Part shown: positions 24,503-33,473 of the stretch, in pieces
Layout: every line of letters begins with the position of its first letter
Position numbering within the stretch: the stretch's first letter is position 1
DNA from: Solibacteraceae bacterium
Lineage (GTDB): Bacteria; Acidobacteriota; Terriglobia; Bryobacterales; Bryobacteraceae
DNA: 64,000 bases
NCBI GenBank assembly: GCA_026984795.1
Contig: JALSRK010000013.1
Location: forward strand, 1-64,000
Direction of reading: 5' to 3'
Position numbers and translations under genes: made by a program
Notes under the pieces: generated by a model
Databases searched by the model: none
Seen by the model: only the letters and a program-made list of their open reading frames with translations
What the model was told of the DNA's origin: nothing

Positions 24503-24639
24503 ACACCCCCCAGTTTACGATTGCTTCTTCTCACAAGCAGCCGGTTCCGCGGCCCGCCCGGATCCGGGCCGGTCGGCGAAGGGGGTCTGTTCGGTTCCTT
24601 GCCCGGCGCTTCCCGTAGCGCCCGAGGCGATGTAAGCCT

Positions 24640-24669
24640 TTGACCGTATTGGCTCGTTCTCCCTATAAT
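24640..24669 (+). promoter_or_regulatory. Promoter of the first TonB-dependent receptor
   Basis: TTGACC (24640-24645) and TATAAT (24664-24669) are 18 bases apart. This is one of the few full -35/-10 promoters in the window and leaves a leader of about 145 bases before ATG 24822. Confidence 0.7.
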
Positions 24670-24683
24670 GAATTTGCCAGCAT

Positions 24684-24706
24684 GTCCCGGGCAGCGCACC
24701 CGGGAC
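24684..24706 (+). promoter_or_regulatory. 5' leader hairpin ahead of the TonB receptor
   Basis: GTCCCGGG and CCCGGGAC form a perfect 8-bp stem with a 7-base loop just downstream of the transcription start. It is too early and lacks a T-tract for a terminator, so it may stabilise the mRNA or bind a regulator. The rest of the 24503-24821 gap holds no gene. Confidence 0.5.
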
Positions 24707-24821
24707 CAGCCAGGGGTTCTGATCTGACAGGAGTCTGGCGATGCCAGTGCCTGGAAGCTCGCTTCCTCGTTTGGCTGAACCCAGCCCTCTTTATCCCTCA
24801 CCACAGTTGGAGGAATGTTCC

Positions 24822-27800
24822 ATGCCAAGAACATCTACGCACGACTTCTCCCTCCGGTGGATTGTGCGGGCCCTTCTGTTCCTCGCGGCGCTGGGTACTT
24901 GTTTCGCCCAGACCGCCACGATCACCGGACGGGTCACCGATCCCACCGGCGCAGTGATTCCCGGAACGAAGATTACCGTCACCAACGAGGCCACCGGGGT
25001 CTCGCGAACCGTCGAAACCAACGAGACCGGCTATTACACGGTGCCCCTGCTTCCCCCCGGCCGGTACCGGATCGACGTGGAGCAGGAAGGCTTCAAGCCG
25101 GTCACCCGAACCGGCATCGTCCTCGAAGTGGACCAGCGGGCTGAGATCAACTTCACGCTGGAGATCGGCGCCATCACCGAACAGGTGGAAGTCACCGCCG
25201 CCGCCATGCAGTTGAACACCGTCGACGCGAGCCGGGGGCAGGTGATCGAGAACCAGCGGATCGTCGAGCTGCCCTTGAACGGCCGCAACTACAACCAGTT
25301 GGCGCTGCTTTCGGCCGGCACCGTGCAGCCCGTCGGCGGCCGCTACGGCGGTTTCTCCTCCGGCGGCATGCGCACCACCCAGAACAACTTCATCCTCGAC
25401 GGCGTGGACAACAACGGCGTCGAGCTGGCCGGGGCCCAGCGGCGCAGCGAGATGGTGCAGCCCTCGATCGACGCCATCCAGGAGTTCAAGGTCCAGACCA
25501 ACGCCTACGCCGCCGAGTACGGCCGGGCCATGGGCAGCGTGATCAACGTGACCACCAAGAGCGGCACCAACGAGCTGCACGGCACGCTGTTCGAGTTCCT
25601 GCGCAACGAGAAACTGGATGCCAAGAACTTCTTCGACCCGCACGACAAGCCCAAGCCCCCCTTCAAGCGCAACCAGTACGGCTTCTCGCTCGGCGGCCCG
25701 CTCTACATCCCGAAGCTGATCGACGGCCGCAACAAGCTCTTCTGGTTCGGCGATTATGAGGGTACCCGAATCCGGGAGAGCCGCACCGCCACCAGCACCA
25801 TCCCCACGCTGAAGATGCGGCAGGGCGACTTCTCCGAGCTGCTGGCCGAGAAGGGCAAGAAGATCATCGACCCGCTCACCGGCAAGCCTTTCCCGGGCAA
25901 CATCATTCCCCAGGACCGGCTCGATCCGCTGGCCCTCAAGCTCATCAACCTATACCCCGAGCCGCAAAAGCCGGGCCTGGCGGCCAACTACGTCTACCAA
26001 TCGCCCCGCAAGCAGGACGTCGACAAGTGGGACGTGCGGGCCGACGTCAACATCCGTTCCGCGGACAACGTCTTCTGGCGTTTGAGCAAGCACGACCTTA
26101 CCGCCCCGGTTGCCCTCTCGCTGCCACCCCCTGCTTACGGTGGCGGATATGACTGGCTCACCGAGGGCATCAACACCGGCGCCGGTTGGAACCACATCTG
26201 GACGCCCAACCTGATCATGTCGATCCGCGGCGCCTGGAACTTCGCTCTCTTCAAGCGCGACAACCCGGCGCAGACCGGCGGCGAGCTGCTGAACGAGAAG
26301 TACGGGATCAAAGGCGGCAACAACTCGATTCCCGGCAGCTTCTCGATCATGTCGATTTCCGGCTACCGGAACGTGGGTATCGGCGCCTACAACCCGGTGG
26401 ACCGGGATTCCCAGAACCGCCAGATCGCCGGCGACATGACCTGGACCCACGGCACGCACACCATCAAATTCGGAGCCAACATCATCCGCGCCCAGAACAA
26501 CATCTTCAACATCCGCCACGAGATGGGCACCTGGTACTTCAACGGCAAGTTCACCAAGGACGGCATGGCCGACTTCCTTCTCGGCATGGCCAGCCGGTGG
26601 CGGTGGGAGTCGCGGCTTCAGGTCCAGTTGCGCGCCTGGAACATGGGCTACTACATCCAGGACGACTGGAAGGTCACCCCGCGGCTGACCTTGAACCTTG
26701 GCGCCCGCTACGAGGTGTCGCTACCCTTCGTGGACAAGTACGACCGGATGGGGATCTTCGACACTTACACCGATCCGGCCAACCCCCGGCTGATCTACGC
26801 CGGCTCGGAGGGCAAGGACCGCTTCAACCGGGCCATGATCGCCACCGACACGAACAACATCATGCCGCGGCTGGGTCTGGCCTACAAACTCACCGACCGT
26901 ACGGTGGTCCGTGTCGGCTACGGCATCTTCTACGGCTTCATGGAGCCGTACGGCGATGGACTTTTCTTGATCGGCAACCCGCCGAACGCCTACGTCGTGA
27001 ACCGCTCTTCGAGCAAGAAGACGCCGGCGGCGATCTTGAACGAGGGGCCCCCGGAAGGATCCACCGATCTCGAAAAGGCCACCGGCCTGTCGTTCATCTC
27101 CTACGAGCGCTACCCGCCGCAGTTCTACGCCCAGCAGTGGAATTTCAACATCCAGCGGGAGTTCGGCCGGGACTGGCTGTGGGAGATCGGCTATTCGGGC
27201 TCCAAGGGTACCCACCTGGTGCGGCGCTACGACGACAACTTCTCACCGCCCGGCCCGGGCGACATCAACGCCAAACGGCCTTACAAGAGCGCCGAGATCC
27301 CGGGGACCGGAATCGTCACCTCGCCGCTGGGCCAGGTGGTCGGATACCACCACAACGGCAACTCCATCTACCACGCCTTGGTCACCCGGCTCGAGAAACG
27401 CTTCTCACGGGGCTTCACGGTGTTGCTTTCCTATACCTTCTCGAAGACCATCGGCGACGTCTGCGGCGCGGCGGCCATGGGCAATACGTCCGGCTGCGGT
27501 TTCCAGGACGTCCGCTACCTGAACCTCGAGCGGAGCGTGGACAACCAGGACGTGCCGCACCGGTTCGTCGTCAGCACGATCTTCGACCTGCCGTTCGGCC
27601 GGGGCCGGGCGGTCGGTTCGAACTGGGGGGGTGTGACGAACGCCATCTTCGGCGGCTGGTCGATCGGCTCGATCGTGACCATGGCCAACGGCCGGCCGTA
27701 CAACGTCATCGTGCAGGGCAACCCGGCCAATACCGGGACCCACGGCATCGTCAACCGGCCCAACGTGCTCGGCGACCCGTATCAGTGGGACCGGACGATT

Positions 27801-28091
27801 GAGCAGGACTTCAACGTGACCGCATTCGAGCCGAACGAGCAGTACAAGATCGGCAATGCCGGCCGGAACATCATGCGCCAGCGCGGCTTCTTCAACTGGG
27901 ATTTCTCGGCGCTGAAGAACTTCCAGTTGTATGAGCGCTTGCGGCTGCAGTTCCGCTTCGAGGCGTTCCACTTCACCAATACGCCGCGCTTCGGCCAGGC
28001 CGGCAATGTCGTCGGGACGAGCAACTTCGGGCGAATCACGAGCGCCGGCACGCCCCGCAACCTGCAGTTCGGCTTGAAGCTGATCTGGTAA
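24822..28091 (+). CDS. Oar-like TonB-dependent receptor
   Basis: A 1089-residue outer-membrane protein. After a signal peptide ending at CFAQ comes a carboxypeptidase-regulatory-like domain (TATITGRVTDPTGAVIPG, residues ~33-115), a plug domain (around NGRNYNQLALLS and NFILDGVDNN), and a long 22-strand-type barrel ending NLQFGLKLIW with a terminal aromatic residue. This architecture is the Oar-like receptor type, expanded in acidobacteria and linked to import of large substrates. ATG 24822 is set by GGAGG and the signal peptide. It has its own strong promoter and terminator. Substrate unknown. Confidence 0.92.
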   Translation: MPRTSTHDFSLRWIVRALLFLAALGTCFAQTATITGRVTDPTGAVIPGTKITVTNEATGVSRTVETNETGYYTVPLLPPGRYRIDVEQEGFKPVTRTGIVLEVDQRAEINFTLEIGAITEQVEVTAAAMQLNTVDASRGQVIENQRIVELPLNGRNYNQLALLSAGTVQPVGGRYGGFSSGGMRTTQNNFILDGVDNNGVELAGAQRRSEMVQPSIDAIQEFKVQTNAYAAEYGRAMGSVINVTTKSGTNELHGTLFEFLRNEKLDAKNFFDPHDKPKPPFKRNQYGFSLGGPLYIPKLIDGRNKLFWFGDYEGTRIRESRTATSTIPTLKMRQGDFSELLAEKGKKIIDPLTGKPFPGNIIPQDRLDPLALKLINLYPEPQKPGLAANYVYQSPRKQDVDKWDVRADVNIRSADNVFWRLSKHDLTAPVALSLPPPAYGGGYDWLTEGINTGAGWNHIWTPNLIMSIRGAWNFALFKRDNPAQTGGELLNEKYGIKGGNNSIPGSFSIMSISGYRNVGIGAYNPVDRDSQNRQIAGDMTWTHGTHTIKFGANIIRAQNNIFNIRHEMGTWYFNGKFTKDGMADFLLGMASRWRWESRLQVQLRAWNMGYYIQDDWKVTPRLTLNLGARYEVSLPFVDKYDRMGIFDTYTDPANPRLIYAGSEGKDRFNRAMIATDTNNIMPRLGLAYKLTDRTVVRVGYGIFYGFMEPYGDGLFLIGNPPNAYVVNRSSSKKTPAAILNEGPPEGSTDLEKATGLSFISYERYPPQFYAQQWNFNIQREFGRDWLWEIGYSGSKGTHLVRRYDDNFSPPGPGDINAKRPYKSAEIPGTGIVTSPLGQVVGYHHNGNSIYHALVTRLEKRFSRGFTVLLSYTFSKTIGDVCGAAAMGNTSGCGFQDVRYLNLERSVDNQDVPHRFVVSTIFDLPFGRGRAVGSNWGGVTNAIFGGWSIGSIVTMANGRPYNVIVQGNPANTGTHGIVNRPNVLGDPYQWDRTIEQDFNVTAFEPNEQYKIGNAGRNIMRQRGFFNWDFSALKNFQLYERLRLQFRFEAFHFTNTPRFGQAGNVVGTSNFGRITSAGTPRNLQFGLKLIW

Positions 28092-28154
28092 CCGCAGATC
28101 CGCGCCGGCTGCCCTCCCCCGGCAGCCGCGACGGACAGCGCTTCGGATATCAAC

Positions 28155-28188
28155 GGCCGCCCGGCTCCGGTCCGGCGGCCTTCTTATT
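28155..28188 (+). terminator. Rho-independent terminator after the first TonB receptor
   Basis: GGCCGCC pairs with GGCGGCC (loop of 12 bases) and is followed by TTCTTATT. A second hairpin (GGCTGCC/GGCAGCC) lies just upstream, between the stop codon and this stem. Confidence 0.75.
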
Positions 28189-28218
28189 GTCCGCGCTCTG
28201 CCGCGTCCCCACACCCGG

Positions 28219-28224
28219 TAGAAT
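28219..28224 (+). promoter_or_regulatory. -10 box TAGAAT for the small HMA-like gene
   Basis: TAGAAT lies 24 bases before ATG 28249, with AGAGG in between as a ribosome binding site. Confidence 0.4.
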
Positions 28225-28248
28225 GGATCACGAAGAGGCAACCCAGCC

Positions 28249-28476
28249 ATGGCCAGCACCGAAATCCGTTTCCGTCTGCTCAAGCCCCTGGACGAAGCCG
28301 GGCTGGAGCGGCTCGCGCGGCTGCATTCGGTCTACGGGATTCACCGCGTGCGGCCGTCGGAGAACCTCGAGGAGATCACCGTGGACTACGATGCCTCGCG
28401 GCTCACTCCGGAACAGGTGGAGGCGTTGCTGCGGCGCTTCGGCGTGTCAGCGATCCCGGAACCCGCGGCGGCCTGA
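28249..28476 (+). CDS. Small HMA-fold-like protein without metal motif
   Basis: A 75-residue protein with an apparent beta-alpha-beta-beta-alpha-beta order (IRFRLLKPLDEAGLERLARL ... EEITVDYDASRLTPEQVEALLRRF), like heavy-metal-associated domains. The CxxC metal-binding pair is absent and the protein has no Cys at all, so it is not a copper chaperone in the usual sense. No function can be assigned. It converges with moaB, 19 bases away. Confidence 0.6.
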   Translation: MASTEIRFRLLKPLDEAGLERLARLHSVYGIHRVRPSENLEEITVDYDASRLTPEQVEALLRRFGVSAIPEPAAA

Positions 28477-28495
28477 GGCGCGCCAGAGTGCGGCT

Positions 28496-29008
28496 TCACC
28501 GGGATACATCCCAAGCCAGATGCTCCAGTTCGGGAGCCATCAGCTTTTCCCAAGCGAGCCGGACGGCCGCCGGGGAGCCGGGCGTCGAAAAGACCACGCA
28601 ACCCTGGTAGACGCCTGCGGTCGCCCGCGAGAGCATCGCCGCCGGGCCGATCTCCTGGTAGCTGAGCATGCGGAAGAGCTCGCCGAAACCAGGCAGCGTT
28701 TTTTCCAGCTTGCGGGCCAGGACGTCATAGGTAGTGTCGCGGCGGGAGATGCCGGTACCGCCATTGAACAGGATCACCCGCGCCTCGCCGTGGGCCAGCT
28801 CGTCCAGCACCCGTTCCACCTCGGCTGGTTCGTCCCGGATCAGCCGGTAGGCCGCGACTTCATGTCCACGACCCCGAATCCGCTCCTCCAGATAGGCCCG
28901 GTTAACGTCGGTCTCCGGCGTCCGCGTGTCGCTGACTGTGACGATGGCCACCGGAACCGGCCCGCGGGCGGATGCGCATTGCTTGTGACGCCGCAAACTT
29001 TCGCTCAT
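28496..29008 (-). CDS. moaB: MoaB/Mog-family molybdenum cofactor protein
   Basis: A 170-residue cytoplasmic protein. [33 protein letters not shown] and the [20 protein letters not shown] block are the molybdopterin-binding signatures. MoaB/Mog adenylylate molybdopterin before metal insertion; assignment between the two is not certain, and here I favour MoaB from length and style. No other molybdopterin genes lie in the window. No strong ribosome binding site is visible before ATG 29008. Confidence 0.88.
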   Translation of the reverse strand: MSESLRRHKQCASARGPVPVAIVTVSDTRTPETDVNRAYLEERIRGRGHEVAAYRLIRDEPAEVERVLDELAHGEARVILFNGGTGISRRDTTYDVLARKLEKTLPGFGELFRMLSYQEIGPAAMLSRATAGVYQGCVVFSTPGSPAAVRLAWEKLMAPELEHLAWDVSR

Positions 29009-29149
29009 GGGGCTCGTCTCTTCACAGAGTAGCCCAGGTCGGCGACGCGCTCTTGCCGGCCGCGAAGAACCTGGCGATCGCCGCGCGGGGGGCCGCCATC
29101 GCTCGTCCGGCCGGGCGCCGGTGATCGCAACGGAGGCGGGCTCCGTCTT

Positions 29150-30568
29150 TCAGGCGCCGGCGCAGACGGCCGCTGCCCGATCCTGCCAGGCATCGTTCGC
29201 TTCCAGGCTCTTGAGCTTGGCGGCGAACGTGGTACGTTTCAGTCCAAGCATTTCGGCGGCCCTCTTCTTGTTGCCCCCCGTTTTCCGCATGGCCTGTTCG
29301 AGCAAGGCGCGTTCGATGCGGCCCACGGTCTCTTCGAAATCCAGGCCCTGGTCGGGCAGGGCGATCACCGGAACCTCTCCGGGCGGGGGCGCCGGCCGGC
29401 GGGCGGCGGGCAACCGGAAGTCGCTCGGGTAGAGCATCGTCCGGTCGCCGCTCAGCGCGATGGCCATCTCGACGGCGTTCTCGAGCTGGCGGACGTTACC
29501 CGGCCAGTCGTAGCGCTCCAGCCGCTCGAGGGCTTCCGGAGAGATCCGCCGCGGCGGCAAGGCCTCGGCCTCGCAGACCTTCTCGATGAAGTGGTTCACC
29601 AGCAGCGGAACGTCGCCCCGCCGCTCACGCAATGGGGGCAACGGCAGCGGGACGACGTTCAGACGGTAGTAGAGGTCCTCCCGGAACTTGCCTTCGCGAA
29701 CACGCCGGACCAGGTCGCAATTGGTGGCCGCGATCACCCGCACGTCCACCCGGATCGTTTCCGAACTGCCCAACCGCTGAAACTCGCGCTCCTGGAGCAC
29801 CCGCAGCAGCTTGGCCTGCAGCTCGAGCGGCATCTCTCCGATCTCGTCGAGGAAGAGGGTGCCGCGGTCGGCCTGCTCGAATCTCCCGATGCGGTTCGCG
29901 ACCGCGCCGGTGAACGCTCCCCGTACGTGGCCGAACAGCTCGGCTTCGAGCAGGTTCTCCGGCAGAGCGCTGCAGTTTACCGCCACCATGGGCCGGTTCG
30001 CCCGGGGGCTGGCCATGTGGATCGCCCGGGCCACCATCTCTTTGCCCGTGCCGGTCTCGCCGGTGATCAGGACGGTACTGCGTCGGGCGCCGATCAGCCG
30101 CACGACCTCCAAGACGTCCTGCATCGGGCGGCTCTCGCCGATCAGGAACCGCCGCCACGGCTCGGCCACCCGTTCGTTGCCGAGCCTGGCCGCTCGCAAG
30201 TTACGGTGGTGGACGGCGGCGCTTTCGAGCGCTTCCCGCAGCGCTTCCGCCGGCGCGGCGGCATTGACTACCTGGAAGGCCCCGAGCCGTGCCAAGCGCA
30301 CCGCATCCATCACCGTCGCCCCCTGGTCGGCGATGATCACCGGCGCCAGCGCGTTCACCCTTTGGATCTCTTCCAGCACCTCGGCGGCCTCCCAGTTCGG
30401 GAGCGGAAACCAGGCGACTACAACGTCATAGACCGAGACCTTCAAGTGTTCCAAACCAGCCAGCATTCCATCCGCCGTCTCCACCGCTGCAGCGTGCAGC
30501 CCGGCCGCCGCACGCTGAGCCGCTGGAGCGCTTTCCGCCGACGTGATGAACAGAACCCTGAGCGCCAT
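29150..30568 (-). CDS. Sigma-54-dependent activator with degenerate receiver domain
   Basis: A 472-residue NtrC-type regulator. An N-terminal receiver-like domain (1-120) has Asp48 in VSVYDVVVA, but the paired N-terminal acids and the conserved Lys near 105 (here GAFQVVNAAAP) are missing, so normal phosphorylation is doubtful. The AAA+ domain has Walker A GETGTGKE (170-177), the sigma-54 contact loop GAFTGA, Walker B LFLDEIGEM and the R-finger region. A Fis-type HTH follows at the end (GGNKKRAAEMLGLKRTTFAAK). No partner histidine kinase is adjacent. It is divergent from a rhodanese lipoprotein gene. Confidence 0.9.
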   Translation of the reverse strand: MALRVLFITSAESAPAAQRAAAGLHAAAVETADGMLAGLEHLKVSVYDVVVAWFPLPNWEAAEVLEEIQRVNALAPVIIADQGATVMDAVRLARLGAFQVVNAAAPAEALREALESAAVHHRNLRAARLGNERVAEPWRRFLIGESRPMQDVLEVVRLIGARRSTVLITGETGTGKEMVARAIHMASPRANRPMVAVNCSALPENLLEAELFGHVRGAFTGAVANRIGRFEQADRGTLFLDEIGEMPLELQAKLLRVLQEREFQRLGSSETIRVDVRVIAATNCDLVRRVREGKFREDLYYRLNVVPLPLPPLRERRGDVPLLVNHFIEKVCEAEALPPRRISPEALERLERYDWPGNVRQLENAVEMAIALSGDRTMLYPSDFRLPAARRPAPPPGEVPVIALPDQGLDFEETVGRIERALLEQAMRKTGGNKKRAAEMLGLKRTTFAAKLKSLEANDAWQDRAAAVCAGA

Positions 30569-30698
30569 GGTCGTATCCGATTCCCAGCCGCTTCGGGGCC
30601 GGCTTTCACCGTTTCTTCCCCTAAGCTCCCCCTTCCATCGGATTGTGTCTGGAAATCTTTAAGACTTTTTCAACTTACTCCCTGCTGGTATGCCGGCT

Positions 30699-30704
30699 TA
30701 TACT
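30699..30704 (+). promoter_or_regulatory. -10 box TATACT for the rhodanese lipoprotein
   Basis: TATACT ends seven bases before ATG 30712. I saw no sigma-54 -24/-12 element (GG-N10-GC) in this divergent gap. Confidence 0.5.
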
Positions 30705-30711
30705 GGTAGGG

Positions 30712-31125
30712 ATGCGTGCCCTTGTTTCCAGCCTGTGTTTTCTGACACTTACCCTCTCCGCTTGCTCTTCAGAAACGATCACCCACGTCGTCACGCCGTC
30801 GGTTGAGACCCTCACCGCCGACCAGCTGCGGCAGATGCTCGAGAACGATCCGAACGTCGTCTTTGTCGATGTCCGCTCCTCCCTCGAGATCCAATACGAC
30901 GGCACTGTCAAAGGCTTCATCCACATCCCGATCGAGGAGTTCGAGCGCCGGTATTCGGAGCTCCCCAAGGACAAGACGATCATCGTCGCCTGCTCCATGG
31001 GAGCCCGCTCCGGACGGGCGGCGAAGATCCTCAAAGAGCACGGCTACCAGCACGTCTACGCCGTCGGCATGAGAGAGTACCAGGCCAAGGGTTATCCTCT
31101 GATCCATCCCAAGCTGTCCGAGTGA
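30712..31125 (+). CDS. Rhodanese-like lipoprotein
   Basis: A 137-residue envelope protein. The N-terminus MRALVSSLCFLTLTLSAC is a lipoprotein signal with Cys18. A single rhodanese domain follows, with VVFVDVRSSLEIQYDGTVKG and the active loop ACSMGARSGRAA, whose Cys is intact. It could carry sulfur as a persulfide or act in envelope redox chemistry. ATG 30712 is chosen for the signal peptide; the frame is open upstream to 30643 without similarity. It is divergent from the sigma-54 activator. Confidence 0.85.
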   Translation: MRALVSSLCFLTLTLSACSSETITHVVTPSVETLTADQLRQMLENDPNVVFVDVRSSLEIQYDGTVKGFIHIPIEEFERRYSELPKDKTIIVACSMGARSGRAAKILKEHGYQHVYAVGMREYQAKGYPLIHPKLSE

Positions 31126-31236
31126 CCCCTGTTTCAGATACTCTCCCCGGAGCGCCGGCCCCCGGTCCGCCGTCTCGACGCCTGCGATAAAGTAGCTTCA
31201 CGTTCGGATTTCAGAATCGAGTCAAGGAGGTCTGCG

Positions 31237-32199
31237 ATGAACCGCCGTCAGTTTCTTCACCGGGCGCCGGCCGCCGGCGCCGCGGCGCTCACCCCGGAGG
31301 CAGCGGGCGCTCCTGGGGCTGCGGGTCACCCGCAAGCCAATGAGACGGAAGTCGTCATCGAGCGCCCACAGCAGGGCCGGCCCCATAAGGGCAAAGTGCT
31401 CGTGGCGATCCAACCCCATGCCGACGACATTTCCCTGTTTGCTTCCGGGACGGTCGCCAAACTGGTACAGGAAGGCTACACCGGGCACTTGATCCGGGTG
31501 ACGAACGACGACATGGCCGGTCCGGGCACCATCGGCGAGACGGTGCTGGCCAATGAAAAGGACAACGACGCCGTGGCCCGCGTGCTCGGCTTGAAGAGGG
31601 TCTTCAACCTGAACTACAACAACCACCGGCTTGACGACATCTCGGTCGTCGAGCTGCGGTCGCGCTTGATCTTCTTGTTCCGCCTGCTCCAGGCGGACAC
31701 CGTGGTCTGCTACGACCCCTGGGGGCACTACGAGGAGAACCCGGACCACTACGTCATGGCCCGGGCCATCGAGTCGGCCTGCTGGATGGCCGGGATGAAC
31801 AAGGACTATCCGGAGCACTTCGCTGCCGGATTGAAACCCAAGAGCGTCCGGGAGCGCTACTATTTCGCCCGGGGGCCTCAACTGGTGAACCGTGTCGTGG
31901 ACATCTCGAAGACTGTCGGGACGAAGATCGACTGCATCGTCGCCAACAAGGCCCAAGGGCCCGGCGGGGACAATGGGGCTCGCCTGCGCCGGCGCCTGGC
32001 CGCGAAGGGCCTGCGGTTGCCTGAGTTGGGCGGCGACGACGAGACGGCCAACCGCGAGTATGTGCGGCTATTCTTGCTGGAGGCGAACCGGGAGCTCGGG
32101 CGCAGATACGGTCTGGAATACGCCGAGGCGTTCCACTACATCGGCCCCAAAGAGTCCCCCGTCGAAGGATACGTGGCCAAGCACGCCGTGCGCCTCTGA
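31237..32199 (+). CDS. Tat-exported PIG-L/LmbE-family deacetylase
   Basis: A 320-residue protein with a twin-arginine signal (MNRRQFLH). The metal motif PHADD (in VAIQPHADDISLFASG) is the PIG-L/LmbE zinc site; members remove N-acetyl groups from GlcNAc-containing molecules. A further conserved stretch is DHYVMARAIESACW. GGAGG sits upstream of the ATG. It is the first of several exported enzymes in this region that could act on amino-sugar derivatives. Substrate cannot be read from the sequence. Confidence 0.87.
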   Translation: MNRRQFLHRAPAAGAAALTPEAAGAPGAAGHPQANETEVVIERPQQGRPHKGKVLVAIQPHADDISLFASGTVAKLVQEGYTGHLIRVTNDDMAGPGTIGETVLANEKDNDAVARVLGLKRVFNLNYNNHRLDDISVVELRSRLIFLFRLLQADTVVCYDPWGHYEENPDHYVMARAIESACWMAGMNKDYPEHFAAGLKPKSVRERYYFARGPQLVNRVVDISKTVGTKIDCIVANKAQGPGGDNGARLRRRLAAKGLRLPELGGDDETANREYVRLFLLEANRELGRRYGLEYAEAFHYIGPKESPVEGYVAKHAVRL

Positions 32200-32220
32200 T
32201 TCGAGCGTTCCAGTTGAGGC

Positions 32221-33333
32221 TCACGAGAGCCGGACGCGGCGGAAGTCGATCTTGCTCTCGTCGCTTTCGCCGAGCCCCAGCAGGCCGGCTATTTCGACGA
32301 ACTCCGGCTGCATCCGCACGAAGAGGCTGTCTTCGTCGTTCGGAGCCAGGGCGATGGGCAACATCCCCATCTCTTCGCGCTTGCGGTCGAGCGCCGTCCA
32401 GCCGACGCGGTCCACCGCCACCGGATCAGTGGCGAAGTAGAGCGTCTTGTGCTCCCAGAGATACTTCCCGGTCTTGCTTCCCGGGCCGCCGTGATAAGCC
32501 CCGAGGATGCCGTCGATGACGTGCAGGACGACTTTCTCGCGGAAGATCCGGTGATCGACCACCGCCGGAATGAAGTAGCCGCAGGCGTTGTTCGAACTGG
32601 AGACATGGCTGCGGGCGACGTTGTTCACCAGCCCGTGAGAGAGATTCTTCAGCGCGATGGTGAAGCCGGCGGACTGATGGTGCTTGAGCACCCCGAGAGT
32701 GACGACCTTGTTGACCTCCTGGGTGAGGAACTTCGCCAGATAGGAGCGCCGGTGGTGCGGGTTCGACGGGTCGCCGCCCTTGGGGATCAGCGCCATTTCG
32801 ACGTACTCATCCGGATCGTAGCGGTCCATGTCGAGCTGGAACTCCCCCACCTCGTCGGTGGCCCAGGTCCAGCGGACGCCCTCGGGCAACCAGCGGTCGA
32901 ATCCCCCACCGAGGAACTGCTTGCGGTAGCGGTCGAAGGCCACGATGTCCCGGCGCGGAATGCCGGCGGCCTCAAGCCCGGCGACGATCTCTTGAAAGAC
33001 CTCCGGGGCGGAAATGATGTAGGGCTGCCCCACCGGATTCACCTTGATCCCGACCACGTCGCCGCGTTCGAAGAAGACGCGCCAGGCTTCCTGCCAGCTC
33101 GGCGCTCCGGTAAGCTCCATCATGCCGCGGCGCATCATCTCGCGGACCGGTTCCCGCTGATACTTACCCTCGATGATCGAGCCTGGATGCTCGACGGCGA
33201 CCACGCGGCCAGGGTACGGTCCGGGGATGCCCAGTTTGCCGGCGCCCGCATCGGCCCGCGCATTTGTTGTGACCCTGCGAAGTAGCGCCGGCGCCATGGC
33301 GGCGCGAAGCAGATCCCGGCGGCCCAGCTTCAT
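32221..33333 (-). CDS. Tat-exported DUF362 family protein
   Basis: A 370-residue protein with a Tat signal (MKLGRRDLLRAAMAPALL). The body has DUF362 features: GDVVGIKVNPVGQP, KVVTLGVLKHHQSAGFTIALKN, and the C-terminal FATDPVAVDRVGW. The catalytic role of DUF362 proteins is not established; some carry FeS clusters, but here no CxxCxxC cluster is visible. The ATG at 33333 has GGAGG six bases upstream and gives the Tat motif at the right place. It converges with the PIG-L gene and is divergent from the lactonase-amidohydrolase fusion. Confidence 0.82.
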   Translation of the reverse strand: MKLGRRDLLRAAMAPALLRRVTTNARADAGAGKLGIPGPYPGRVVAVEHPGSIIEGKYQREPVREMMRRGMMELTGAPSWQEAWRVFFERGDVVGIKVNPVGQPYIISAPEVFQEIVAGLEAAGIPRRDIVAFDRYRKQFLGGGFDRWLPEGVRWTWATDEVGEFQLDMDRYDPDEYVEMALIPKGGDPSNPHHRRSYLAKFLTQEVNKVVTLGVLKHHQSAGFTIALKNLSHGLVNNVARSHVSSSNNACGYFIPAVVDHRIFREKVVLHVIDGILGAYHGGPGSKTGKYLWEHKTLYFATDPVAVDRVGWTALDRKREEMGMLPIALAPNDEDSLFVRMQPEFVEIAGLLGLGESDESKIDFRRVRLS

Positions 33334-33364
33334 ATACCACCTCCGTACGCGATGAATTGCTTCG

Positions 33365-33437
33365 ATTATACCCGGCCCGCCAGCTCGGTTCTTTGGTGAA
33401 AGCATGAGAGAGGAGCGGCCGGCACGTCCGATATAAT
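33365..33437. promoter_or_regulatory. Divergent -10 boxes for the DUF362 and fusion genes
   Basis: TATAAT occurs on the minus strand (33370-33365, toward DUF362) and on the plus strand (33432-33437, toward the fusion gene). Both leave leaders of about 25-35 bases with good ribosome binding sites. Neither has a clear -35 box. Confidence 0.5.
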
Positions 33438-33473
33438 CGGGCCCGAACGGACAAAGACGGAAGGGAGGTTTCC

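Noticed and set aside
30569-30711. Sigma-54 promoter in the divergent gap of the activator
   Set aside because: No GG-N10-GC arrangement is present; the visible signal is a normal -10 box TATACT.
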